A stretch of 64,000 nt of DNA from Rhodamnia argentea (GCF_020921035.1 NC_063157.1:5204501-5268500), one strand, 5' to 3'; numbered from the stretch's first letter, positions 39,059-49,821 are shown. The notes: generated from the sequence alone by a model not told the origin. Program-made: numbers and translations.

Positions 39059-40241
39059 TTGAATTTGAGAAAGCTCAATCAAACTTGACCCGTCAAGTTT
39101 GACTCTTGACTCGGTTAAGTGCATCTTAACAAGCTCTCAAAATCCAATTCAATATGTACGTCATATTCAATACATACTATTTTTAATAAGTGAATTTCGA
39201 CCAACCAATAATAATTAAATGTATCCAAACCATACCGAGACATGGTATGTTCAGCTGAAAGGATTATGCTTGGCTCCACGTATTATATTCTTCTATGAAA
39301 AAAAAAGTGGCCTCAACTCCACTGCATTGGAAAATGCTTGGCTCCTCTTGTGACGCGTGTCCCCGCCTGAGTGGTCAATAAAGAAAACTCAAAAATTGCC
39401 GTGCAAGGTAGATAGGCGGGGAAGATAAGGGAGTAAATGATAATCATTTTGTTCAAAAAATAAATTTTTGGCTAGAAATAGTTTTTTCTATTTCTGTTTT
39501 TGGATGAATTTCTTAGCAAAAAAATACGTTTGATAACGACATAAAATTTTTAGTTTTAAAATAGAAATTTATTTGACAACTGTTGAAAATTTCTACTTTT
39601 AGAAAATGTGTTGGCCACCCGACGGTGGGGGGTCGGCAGCGGCGGCGAGGGACGAGCAGCAGTGAACGGCGGCGGCCGGCGGGTGGTGGTTGGAGATGGC
39701 GGGTATTTGAGAAAAAATTAGATTTCTATTTCTGTTTCTTGAAAAAGTAAAAAATTATTGTTTCTCATTTCTCATTCAAATCTATTTCCGAAACAACCTT
39801 TTGTTTCGGAAATAGAAAAATATAATTATGTTACCAAACGAGTTTCTATTTTAGAAATAGGTTTGGAATAGAAATTCTATTTCTGGAAGAGTTGCATGCG
39901 CCCTCTAATTAACTGGACCAACACACAGAAAAGTTCCCAAAAAGGGGTCCAAAAAAGTCTAAAGGAGACCATCGGATGGTCCTGATTGGCGATGGCGACG
40001 AATTTTGTTCTAGTTTCGTGGTCCTTTCGACGGCCGATCGTTACATTCGCTATTTTTCTTTTTCTTGTCGTTATTATCATTATGGGCTTTTCTTATGATC
40101 GCCCATTATTAAAACCGTGAAAAAAATTGCTAGCGGAAGTTTTCTTAGTTTATTCCTCGATGATAATAATAATAATAATAAAAAAAGTAGCTATAGGCTT
40201 TCTAGACCTTCCTCGCTCGCTGCTATCGCAGTTCACATTCC

Positions 40242-40272
<31 letters not shown>

Positions 40273-40546
40273 CTGATTCTATCTGCCTTGAGCCGGTTCT
40301 TGGGACTTGCCCCCCTCCTCCGTAGGTACTTTTGTTTGCGGTCGGATCGGGCACGTGGGTCAGCTCCTTTCCTTTGTTTCCAAGTTTCCTTGTCCCCTCG
40401 TTTAACACTTGGGTCATTTTCACTAACTTTCCCTTCAATCACGTGTCCATTTTGACCCTCTCATTTTTCGTAGGAAGCAGCAAGCAATTGAAGGACCGAT
40501 CGGCCGCGTGATGATGACCTCGTCGTCGACGATGCGCCTGTCAAAA
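39059..40546 (+). repeat. Duplicated block X, copy 1
   Basis: Matches 42055-42705 plus 43132-43165. Compared with that copy it carries an extra ~480 bp (about 39427-39906) with inverted TTTCTATTTCTG-rich arms and a GGCGGCGG core, a MITE-like insertion without a clear target duplication. (AAT)n runs lie at about 40162-40180 and 40243-40271. It is joined at about 40547 to ankyrin intron sequence. Confidence 0.7.
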
Positions 40547-41765
40547 CATGGAGAACAATCGAAGCCACGGACATCTGGAAGTGATGTTTCATGTCATACG
40601 TTTTGATCTCCAACAACGTCAAACATATAGTGGCAAAACATAGTCAAGCCAGCTAAATGAGATAAGTTCACCACAAATGCCATATCTTTTGTACGGCGCT
40701 CACTAAGTGTCATAACTTTTTTTTTGCTCATTTGAGTGTCATAACTTTGAAAAATCATTCACTAAGTGGTATCGCCGACGTGGACGCCGAAAAAGCTGAC
40801 GTAGCACCGGTGCAATAATTTTATTGAATATTTTAATGTACATATAGATTTTTTTCTAAATTTTATTTTATTTTTGTTTTTCTACCCTTGGCTAGCGAGG
40901 GTCGCCTTGGGCCAAAGAGGGCTGCTCGCCCCTAAGTTAGCGAGGCGGTGACGACCCTCGCCCAAGGCCGTCGCGGCCTCGGCGGCGGCGGGGGAGGGCG
41001 CGAAGGCCCTCGCTAGAACCGGGTGAGGGCCCTCGTAGCCCTACCGGCCATGGGCGAGGGCCCTTGCTACCCCACCGGCAATCGAGAGTCGCCACACCAC
41101 CACGCCCAAGGGCACGACGGAGGGCCCTCGCCCGGATCCGGCGAGGACCTTCGTGCCATTACTTGTCTCCGCCGAGGCCGCGACCGCCGTTGTCCAAGCC
41201 GTCGCGGTCCCACTAACCCAGGGCAAGGCTACTCTCACCCCCGGGCTAGCCGATCGTGGTCGGCGAGGGTCGCTAGTGACCTTTGCCGGCCAATGGTGAA
41301 AAAGGAAAAAAATAAAAATAAAAAGAGAAATATCAAAATAAATAATAATAAAAAAGCAAAAAATTCAGAAAATATTAGAAAAATTTTAAAAAAATCCATG
41401 TGTCATTGAAAATTAAATAAAAAATCAATAAAAAATTCACTTAGGATGATTCACCGGAAGCGGCACTCAAGTGAAAAGTTTAAAAAAATCCTCGTGGTGT
41501 ACTTATCCCCTAGCTAGATCTATCATCAGCTAGTATGTCAACTTATGTATGAACATTATAAGCTCACATCCTCATCACGTTTGATGGAGGATTACAAGCT
41601 AAAACGTTCAAAAGCCAGAACATGAGAAGGATTTTTCAATGGCAGTTCAATCCAGAATCTCACGGCAAAATCACCACTCAACACAGCAAGATTTAAAAAA
41701 ACACACACACACACACACAATTTATTTTCTAAGAATCTGGCAAGGGTTAGCAACTTCTTTATACA
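40547..41765. repeat. Ankyrin intron/leader duplicate, unit 2, interrupted by an R1 element
   Basis: 40547-40655 matches the intact intron at about 61757-61862. 41512-41765 continues it, with the same exon-1 deletion junction (CATGAG/AAGGATTTTTC at about 41623-41635) as unit 1. Between them lies an R1 element. Confidence 0.78.
40656..41511. mobile_element. R1 element inserted in duplicated intron
   Basis: Ends GAGATAAGTTCACCAC and, reversed, GGGATAAGTACACCAC are inverted repeats. AGCTA flanks it on both sides, while the intact intron has the sequence once. The core (40880-41290) is extremely GC-rich with reiterated GCGAGGGCCCTCG words. The open frames in it follow from this composition and are not credible genes. 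Confidence 0.7.
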
Positions 41766-42054
41766 CAATCATATAGCAAAATCGAGGCCATGCATATTAA
41801 ATTTTGTTGCATAACCAATATAAATATAGTGTTTACCAAAACACGAGTAGACACGATAAGACATATGTAGTGATATACCGTGCAACTTTAATTTATAGTG
41901 TGTTTCCTTAATACGTCAAATAAGAGGTGGTATAATTGATTACAACGACGAATCCTAAACTTTATCTTATCATCGTAAAATTTCAATTATACCGTGCAAG
42001 TGCCCGACCAACACGACATGTTTCGGTAATTTAGGATCATATCAGATTTGTACT
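41766..42054. other. Spacer between duplicated units
   Basis: AT-rich, no match noticed elsewhere in the window and no gene. Confidence 0.35.
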
Positions 42055-43200
42055 TAAGAAAGCTCAACCAAACTTGACCTCTCGAGTTTGACTCTTGCCT
42101 CGGTTATGGGTATCTTAACAAGCTCTCCAAATCGAATTCTAGAAGCTTGTCAAATTTTAATAATTGAATTTCGCCAAGCCGACAACAATTAAATGTATCG
42201 AAACCATGTAGACAATATTCATCTAGAATGAATATGCTTGGCTCCGCTTATTATATTCTTCTATAGAAAAGTGGTCTGAACTCCCCTCGCGAGACGTGCC
42301 CCCGCCTGAGTGGTCAATAAAGAAAATTCAAAAAGAATGTATTGTCGTACCATGTAGGTAGGCGAGGAAGATGATTAATCAATCAAAACACAGAATAGTT
42401 CCAAAAACAGAAAAAAGGGGTCCAGAAAATTCTAGAGGAGACCAGACCGTTGGATCGTCCTGATTGGCGGCTTTTGGTCTAGTTTCATGGCCCTTTCGAC
42501 GGTCGCTCGTGCGTTGGTACTTTCGCTTGCGTTCGGACTGGACACGTGGATCAGTTCCTTTGTTTACAAGTTTCCTTGTCCCTCTCATTTAATACTTGGT
42601 TCATTTTCACCAGCTTTTGCTTTAATCATGTGGCTATTTGACCCTTTCATTTTTTAAAAGAAGCAGCAAGCAATTGAAGGACCGATCAGCCGGGTGATGA
42701 TGACCTAGAGGGAGCCGGTTCAACGGAACCGCCGGTTCGGTTCGAGGAACCGGCGGTTTCGGTTTCAAAAAGGTGGAGGCCGGAACCGAACCGGCCCTTG
42801 AAGAGCCGGTTCCGGTTCCGGGTTTGGAACCGCCGGTTCCGGGCCGGTTCCGGTTCCGGTTCGGAACCGCCGGTTCCAAAGCCCAATTACTCTTTTTATC
42901 AAACCTACTCCTCTTTTTTTTTTTTAAAAACCGGGTTAGGAACCGCCCGAACCGGCGGTTCCGGGCCGGTTCTAACAATTCTGAACCGGAACCGGCCCTT
43001 GAGGGCCGGTTCCGGTTCCGGGTTGGAACCGTGGGCCCGGTCAACGGGCCGGTTCCGGGCCGGTCAACGGGCCGGTTCCGGGCCGGTCAACGGGCCGATT
43101 CCGGGCCCATGGGTCCATTTGGCACCCCCTATGATGACCTCGTTGTTGATGATGCGCACGTCGACCTCGGCCGCCTTTGACTTCCTCTGGAGTGAAGGGC
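42055..43200 (+). repeat. Duplicated block X, copy 2
   Basis: Same order as copy 1: GAAAGCTCAACCAAACTTGA, CCGCCTGAGTGGTCAATAAA, GGTCCTGATTGGCG-like, then AATTGAAGGACCGATC. It is split at 42706 by the hAT-like element; the sequence resumes at 43132. Confidence 0.75.
42698..43139. mobile_element. hAT-like non-autonomous element with target duplication and empty-site paralogue
   Basis: The body is 42706-43131 (426 bp). Ends are TAGAGGGAGCC and, reversed, TAGGGGGTGCC. TGATGACC stands at 42698-42705 and again at 43132-43139, a perfect 8-bp duplication. Block X copy 1 (about 40509-40525) has the uninterrupted sequence with TGATGACC once, i.e. the empty site. Subterminal regions are packed with GAACCGGC/GCCGGTTC words. 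The proline/arginine-rich open frames crossing it come from these words and are not genes. Confidence 0.88.
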
Positions 43201-43313
43201 TCCTCGGCGCCCCATTGAAGGACCGATCGGCCGGATGGGCCAATGGTGTGACGGCGGTTATGGAGTTCTACAGCCTCCTCCTCCGCCTCCTCATCCCGAG
43301 TCTTGTTGGTTAA
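43131..43313 (+). CDS. Hypothetical 60-aa open frame at the end of block X
   Basis: Starts with tandem ATGATG right after the hAT-like element (first A shared with the element end). It reads MMTSLLMMRTSTSAAFDFLW and ends LLLRLLIPSLVG. In block X copy 1 the same start is present but the frame runs into ankyrin intron. No family recognised. It may only be the 5' end of a longer gene or no gene at all. Confidence 0.2.
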   Translation: MMTSLLMMRTSTSAAFDFLWSEGLLGAPLKDRSAGWANGVTAVMEFYSLLLRLLIPSLVG

Positions 43314-43833
43314 GAAAGCGTCGAAAGAGTAATTGACGCTTGACCCTTAAGAGATCTCATAACCTCAAATCATGCCGTCCCAATCCTTCCACCGTCTTAT
43401 TAATCGCACTTTGCTTTAATATGATATTATGTATATAATAGAGGGTGCATGCTGAAGATTGTGAACTAAACAATTATCGATCATACATTATCATATAAGT
43501 GAATGCGCAAGACGTAGGCATGATACTTAAGAGTATGACCTTAATAGGATTTCACTAATCTGTAACTCAACTGTAAGATCGTTCAATAAATAGGGAAATG
43601 TACTTCTTACATATATATCCATAAAGGTTAGGTACAATTTTCATTTCGAAAGACAACAAATCAGCCACTTGGAAGATCGCAACAAATAGATAACTGCTCC
43701 CGTCTCAACAACCCACGATCAGCGTACCTCACCAACACTATTATATATTATACACATCTCATGGCACACATAAAAAAGGGACAGCTGTGACGCTCAAGTC
43801 ACAAACCTGCCTGTACGGCCCCGATGTCTTTGG
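43314..43833. other. Intergenic, nothing recognised
   Basis: AT-rich DNA between blocks X and Y. No gene or clear repeat seen. Confidence 0.35.
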
Positions 43834-44440
43834 TTAAACTTGCTAGCCCGCCAGGCCTGTGTCACCGGAGGTTGAAGAAAAAATATATAAAAAGAAAAAT
43901 GAGATGAGCAGGCACGAAAATTGTACTTCTTTCAAAAGCTATTATTAGCCTATTTAGATTTGCTAGACTCGTTGCCCTCACAGAGCCACCCATTCGGAAA
44001 TGGATGATGCAGCTTTTTATTTTTTTCTAAAAGAAAAGAATAACACGATATCACGCGTTGGGATTGTCACATGAATAATTCTTTTACTGTCAAAGAAAAG
44101 AATAACTTGATGAGAATTTCAATATCACATCGAGATCGTCACGTGAATAATTTTTTTTACCGTCAAATTTAACCGAACGCAATTCGTTTTGCGGAAGTCT
44201 AAATTGTCCACAGCGCGTGGAATTTGGGACCCGAAAAGGGCCCGCCGACGACTTGGACGAACGACAACTGCGGGCAACGCCATCCGTTCTGTACCGCTTT
44301 GCGCCTTTCGGGCCCCGCATGCTTCTCCCATAACCCCTTTTGGTTTTTCCTTTTGTCAGATTCCTATAAACCTTTGACCTTTATGGCACACCTTTTGAGT
44401 TTTGGCAAAACTCCCAAGTTGCTCCTCGTCGTCCTGGCCT
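43834..44440 (+). repeat. Duplicated block Y, copy 2
   Basis: Direct copy of 34098-34705, including CCTATAAACCTTTGACCTTT before the ATG at 44383 and the first ~19 codons. Confidence 0.8.
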
Positions 44441-44880
44441 TTTGTTACATCCATGCCCAACTGGATGTAAACTCACTGCACAAAATCTCCGTGCGTTCAA
44501 GTGTCCCTTTTTTCGTGCGTCCCCAAGTGCTCTCTCTGTTCAGCTTTAAGGATGGTCAATGCGTGGCACTTCTTCGGGAATTCTCTGGCAGCTTCAGCAA
44601 GTGGGTGGTGCAAGACTTTTCAAGATCAAACTTGGAGTTCATGCATGCAACGATGCACTCCTGGATAATTACGAAGAACCACCGCCCCAAGAAAAGAAAC
44701 AAATCTTATTCGGATAGGGACACACCAGATTTAAACAAAACAAAAGCTTCTAATGGAATGGATTCCAATAATAAGACTCACTCTCAAGACATTAATTTAA
44801 CATGTCCAGGGGAGTGTTTATCCTGTTTTATCCATAGACTGGGAAAAAAATTCTTAAGAATAGGTATTTTGAATAATTAA
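44383..44880 (+). CDS. Hypothetical secreted-type protein, block Y copy 2
   Basis: Predicted 165 aa. The N-terminus has the shape of a signal peptide: basic start, hydrophobic core LLLVVLAF, possible cleavage after CYIHA, then QLDVNSLHKISVRSS. The first half (to about residue 95) is varied and protein-like. The second half is polar and rich in N, K, S and T, and its end runs into sequence that may already be plastid-derived, so the true stop or a splice site could come earlier. I recognise no family. The shared leader with 34649 suggests a fast-changing or fragmenting gene. Confidence 0.35.
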   Translation: MAHLLSFGKTPKLLLVVLAFCYIHAQLDVNSLHKISVRSSVPFFVRPQVLSLFSFKDGQCVALLREFSGSFSKWVVQDFSRSNLEFMHATMHSWIITKNHRPKKRNKSYSDRDTPDLNKTKASNGMDSNNKTHSQDINLTCPGECLSCFIHRLGKKFLRIGILNN

Positions 44881-45187
44881 CAAATATGTATGCATTCGTT
44901 CATAGAAAATGATATCGACCCCCATTGCGTATTGGTACTTATCGGATATAGAATAAATCTACTTCTCTTTGTTCATACGAACCAAATTTTTTTATTTTTA
45001 TTAAAAAAATAATAGAACAAATATTCATCTTTTTTCCGAGATAATCCCTTGAAAAGGGGAGGTCTCTAGAATATTTTTTTCCAAGGCAACAAAGTTACAT
45101 AATGTCTATTTTTCGTTGATAAATGGGTATTTACATGGGTTTGCCTTGGTATCGTATTCATACCGTCGTATTAAATGATTCCGGGTA
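44840..45187 (+). other. psbB: Plastid DNA insert (NUPT): clpP-psbB spacer and first codons of psbB
   Basis: From about 44885 the sequence follows the plastid region upstream of psbB (for example GCGTATTGGTACTTATCGGA and GATAATCCCTTGAAAAGGGG). At 45135 the psbB start reads ATGGGTTTGCCTTGG, encoding MGLPWYRIHTVVLNDSG, after which TAG and unrelated nuclear DNA follow at about 45187. Native psbB, as I recall it, has Val where this has Ile and Pro where this has Ser, so the insert has begun to decay. It encodes no usable CP47. The left edge is uncertain. Confidence 0.85.
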
Positions 45188-45754
45188 GGGACTAGATAAA
45201 CAAATCATCTTAATCATCAATGTACTTAAAACATGCATAAAATGCTTCATTCCTTGTAATTTCATGTCCAAATTTCTAGTTTCATATCCACATCCTGAAA
45301 TTCGAATTCAGTTCATTATGGCCATATTGACTGGGTAGGATTTCTGGATGCGCATTTCGGACATCCTGTTGGTAAATGCCTTGCCATTCCTGGATTGACT
45401 TCTTGATTGATGCTCAGATGTCAGATAACCTAATTCATCCGGGTGTCTGTTTCCATTGGCATTCTGGCTATCGTTTGAACTATTCTATCATCTTATTAAG
45501 ACCCTTTTCCATCTCCTCACCATCTCCTCACTCGCTTGCGGGACACATATCGCGCAGTAGGAGATGCATAGGCAGACTTTCTCATTTATATTTTTGCTAG
45601 CTATTCATTGACGTTACGAGAGACCGCCACTCCAAAATACTTTACAGTACAGTGCAGTTAACATCACTACTCGTTTGAATTGTTTCGACGGATGTAGTCA
45701 TGAATTTGATTCCTTGATACAGCTTCGGCCCGTAAACATAAGCTTCTTTTGTCC
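45188..45754. other. Intergenic, nothing recognised
   Basis: No supportable gene. The 74-residue open frame at 45376-45600 matches nothing I know. Confidence 0.35.
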
Positions 45755-45935
45755 ACGTCAACGCCGGCGGTGCCACGTAGGACGGCCGATGTCCACGTCA
45801 CCGATTTTCAGCGAATAGCACTGAATTGGCAAAATGTGAAAATGTTTAGGACTGAATCGGTAAATTTATAAGGTTTAGGACTAAATTGGCAAAATTGCGA
45901 AAGGTTTAAGACTTTTTTGACAATTTTCCCCACTA
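45755..45935. repeat. R2 element, right half only
   Basis: Contains GACGGCCGATGTCCACGTCA followed by three TTTAGGACTAAATTGGC-type units, as in the right arm of full R2 copies. Confidence 0.65.
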
Positions 45936-45950
45936 ATATTGCTATTTCTT

Positions 45951-46240
45951 CCTTAAAGTCCTCATCTTCTTTGCACTTTTGCCTCCACAATCTATTAGGA
46001 AGTCACATGATTGAAGGGAAAGCTGATTAAAATGAACAATAATAATACTTCACTTAGCAATTATTATGCACGATATCTCAATCTGAGAGAAGAATGCCGG
46101 GCCTATTAGGAAGTCAATCTGCAATTATTATGCACGGTATCTCAATCTGCAATTATTATGCACGATATCCTTAAAGTCCTCGTCTTCTTTGCACTTTCGC
46201 CTCCACAATCTATTAGGAAATCACATGATTGAAGGGAAAG
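45951..46240. repeat. Tandem duplication, period about 217 bp
   Basis: CTTAAAGTCCTCATCTTC ... GAAGGGAAAGCTG at 45951-46027 recurs at 46168-46244. Between them the phrase AATTATTATGCACG is repeated three times. Confidence 0.75.
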
Positions 46241-46371
46241 CTGAGAGAAGAATGTGGGGCCTATTCTTGGAACTTTCTTTCTGAGTTGGTAGTTTTATTT
46301 TACGTTAACAGGTGGCTCAGTTTCATTTTTAGAGTTGCCAACAGTGTCGGATTTCCAATAATGGCAGGAAA

Positions 46372-46835
46372 GTGTCAAAAAAAATTCTAAACTTGTGGTA
46401 TTGGTATTAATTCAGTCATAAATCTTTCGATTATGTCGGTTTAGTCACAAGCCTTTTGAATTTGCGTCAATTGGGTCTATTTATCCAATTTTAACCGGAA
46501 ATCATTGACATGGGTGCCGATCATCCTACGTGACACGTCCGGCACCGACATGAATATTTCTCATTTCTATTTTTAATTTTTATATTTTTTGGTTTTTTCT
46601 TTACTTTTATTTTTTGTTTAGAGCGAGGGTGGGCGAGGGTGTCATGGCCCTCGCCATGGCTAGGGAGGCCGTCGCGCTCCGGTGTCCACATTAGCACCAG
46701 TCGGTGTCCACGTTAGCATTGGTCGGAAGGACTGAATTGACACAAATGCAAAAGGTTTAAGTCTAAATTGGTACGAAAGAAAAGGTTTAGTACTGAATTG
46801 GCACAATTGCAATATATTTAGGCAGCGCTAGCCCT
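46372..46835. repeat. R2 element, short full-length copy
   Basis: The left arm (GTGTCAAAAAAAATTCTAAA and following ATTCAGTCATAAATC units) and right arm (TTTAGTACTGAATTGGCAC units) are inverted. The core near 46620-46680 is GC-rich. Confidence 0.65.
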
Positions 46836-46904
46836 TAATCTAACAAAAAAAAAAGGTAAGGAAAAAAGGAACATACCAAAAAAAATTATTAAAAATATAT
46901 CCAA

Positions 46905-47075
46905 GGTAGCGTCAGCCGGGCCACGAAGGACGAGCGATTTCCGACCCAAATTGACCGGATGGACTCGATTGGCACAAATTCAAAATGTTTAGCATTAAAT
47001 TGACACAATTGAAACGTTTAGGACTGTATTGGCACAAATACAATAAATTTATGACTTTTTTTTTCACACTTTTCC
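46905..47075. repeat. R2 element, right half only
   Basis: GGACGAGCGATTTCCGAC followed by three TTTAGGACTGTATTGGCAC-type units. Confidence 0.6.
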
Positions 47076-48270
47076 AAAATAATGATGGATGTTCTCTCAT
47101 TTAACAATAGTAATTTGGCGTTTATCTGATTTTCTCATATGCCAAACTTCTCCAGGTAAATCTCCCCCATAATGCACTTTGAAGGGATAAGCATTTACGA
47201 ATCTCTGAATTAGTATTTGAGTTACGACATTGAACATGTTTATACGCAAAATAAAATCACACACTCTCGTTTCCACTTCAGGGATTTTCACAATGTAGGC
47301 AAGGTTTTTCTTTTACTGAATTTCTGTTTCAGTTAAACCTGATTACTCTAGATCGCGCATTATTATATCATCTGGTTCGGAAGTTATTAAATAGTTCTTT
47401 CAAGAACAGAGAGTCTATTTAGTAAAGATTTTATTAATTGGTGCGTCCGATAGTGGCATAATCTAATAGTCGTAGTCCTTGGGGGGCAGAACCGTCATAT
47501 CGTGTTCTGAAAACCAAACCAGGTTTTTTGCTAAATTCATGGTGTGATACCCCCTTTTCTCTTGTTAAATTTGCTGTAAGTCACGTGGTATATTCGCAGT
47601 GGTGGCCCGAGCTTACGCCCTCTGATGCGATCTCCGACCTAACACGGCGAGATTGTGAGACCAGGACCATCACCAATTGGTCCTGAGGTGACCATCCGCA
47701 GTGGTCGCACCCCACCACTGTGGTGGTCATCGGCCTCCCCAATGTCAGTTGGGAGATTTCTCAAACGATCTCGGTCGTCTTTCGTCGACAGAGGCGGCAC
47801 ACTGTGGGGGTGCTCGTTGCCACCAACGGTGGAAACCTTGGCGACAATGACCAATTACATCGGTGGCTTCTTTACTAGATTAGGGTCTTTTCTTTTTCTT
47901 TGTCTGAATTGTTCGATCCTATTCTAGGTGCACCAAATACATAAGGGAACTTTCTGCCATCCGAGGGATGCTTTTATCTCATTTTGTCCGATCAAATGAA
48001 AACACCTAATTGCTTTGTTGGAAAAGTAATTCAGATGGGATGGTGAATCATACATCCTTAAAAGACAAATGCATACAAGAAGAGCATGATTCAGAGAGAG
48101 GCACCCCGCATTTCACTTAGAAAGGGAGCTTCCAATTGGGACACGTTTTCGACCCCAAAAAAAAAATTGGGACACATGAGTTTGGAAAAGTTTGGGAGGA
48201 CAACGTGAGCGAAAATTTGATGCATCTGGTGGTATCAGACAGCCACCGTTAGATCAGATAAAAATGTGCA
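47076..48270. other. Intergenic, nothing recognised
   Basis: No gene supported. The open frame at 47655-47927 has no family resemblance. Confidence 0.35.
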
Positions 48271-48427
48271 CATAATTTGTCCCTCCTTTTTTGTGCACAG
48301 AAGCTTTCGCTGGTCTCCTTCACCATCTCGGGATTTATAGGACAACGCGGGCGTGCACCTCAGTGCCCATCCACGCTACAACACAAACACTCTCCCGCAA
48401 GAAAAACCCACCCCAGATCTCCTCGAT

Positions 48428-48816
48428 ATGACCGGCCACGATGGAGATGTGTCTCCCCCATCCACACAGCTTGCCAGAACTGGACCAATTGCACCCCGTG
48501 GTGCCCGAAGGAGAATGAGACGGGTCGAAGAACTGGTCCCTGCTGGCAGCTCCTCCACCACCACTGTGGGCTCTCCTCCTCCCAGGCTCGACCCTGTTGT
48601 CAGGTGGGGCAGCTCTAAGAAGCGGTCGTGGCGGCCATCGCCGAGGGATGTGGAAGCTGCTTTGACCTTGCTGAAGTTGGGGGGCCAGGGGGGGGAGTGA
48701 AGGGAGTTGGCAGCGCCGTGGCTGGGGGCGGTGCTTCTTCATCAGTGGCGGTGCCGGGTCAGATGAAGACGATCTGCATAGAGTTTGATCCTACCAAGAA
48801 AGCTGCAAAGAAGTGA
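48428..48816 (+). pseudogene. Open frame interrupted in a G-run, unknown product
   Basis: From the ATG at 48428 the reading MTGHDGDVSPPSTQLARTGP continues through RRVEELVPAGSSSTTT and RDVEAALTLLKLGGQ to a stop in a run of G near 48697. The next frame then continues smoothly to MKTICIEFDPTKKAAKK and a stop at 48816. A one-base indel in the G-run would join the two. It could be a real frameshift (dead gene) or a sequencing/assembly slip. Codon use is GC-rich, unlike the AT-rich surroundings. Family not recognised. Confidence 0.35.
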
Positions 48817-49821
48817 GACCTACCGTTTTTTTAGGGCAAGTTTATTATTATAATGAAGAAATGCTGCTGCTGCTGCTTCTGAAAACAGTGTTTCCAATAA
48901 TAGTAGGTCCCAGTGGGTTCTGGTTTTCTTGGGACGCATCGTGTCTTGTTGGGATGTTTCATGTCTTCTGTTAAGAGATTGTCTCATGAGTCGCATTACT
49001 ATCTATGAATGGATTATTGTGTTGGTAAAGCATGGAGAGAGATTCTGCGCTGTGAGTTCTAATTGCATCCGAACTCGCAACGGTGGATTGACAAGTCAAC
49101 AATATAGTCACGCTGTCTCTGCAACGCCGCCATGATCTCTCTCTCTCTTTCTCGCTATCTCTCTTTGGGTCTGAGATATTTGCCGCTGATGAACTTTCCT
49201 TTAGCAGCAACTAGCACTTCTTGACTCTCTCTCTCTGTCTCTCATTTGAACGATTAAAACCTCAGCGACATCTCTGGTTAATTTAACACATGGGTCTTCT
49301 CTTGTCATGGCCTTTTTCGAATTTGTCCACTTTTTGCCCCGATCAGAGACCAGAGACTGATATTCCAAAGCCTAGCTGCACGAAACCCTGACAAACTGTA
49401 GGGAACCAACCCAGGATGTATTGACCAAAATGGAAGAGAAAAAACCCTAGCTGCACGTAACAGTGATCTGTTGAGATCCTTGGGGCCCTAACCTTTGTTA
49501 AACCGAGCTCTCAAGTTGCTCTTGTGTCCTTCTGTTGGGCAAGTGTGTCCAGTCCAGTAGCTCGCTTGGAACATCCTACTGCAATCACCTGGTGCTGTTT
49601 GATTTAAGTCCTCGACTAATAAAAGAAATTCAATCTCCTTTAGAGCAGATATATGAGCAATCCAAAGCGTTTGGGCTGCCTATCGGGATATTTCTCATCC
49701 AATACCTATCTTCGATAAATGAGGAGAGGTGGGTGGGGATGCCATATAAATTTCGAGAATCATCAGATAGGTGATAAATTAGAATAAAAAAAAACACGAA
49801 ATTGGAGAAAGGAGGAATTAG
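48817..49821. other. Intergenic, nothing recognised
   Basis: Contains short CT-rich tracts (49135-49160, 49225-49240). No gene supported. Confidence 0.35.

Noticed and set aside
41023..41409. 128-residue open frame.
   Set aside because: Lies in the GC-rich core of an R1 element; composition artefact.
42634..43180. Long Arg/Pro/Gly-rich open frames on both strands.
   Set aside because: Produced by GAACCGGC-type subterminal repeats of the hAT-like element.
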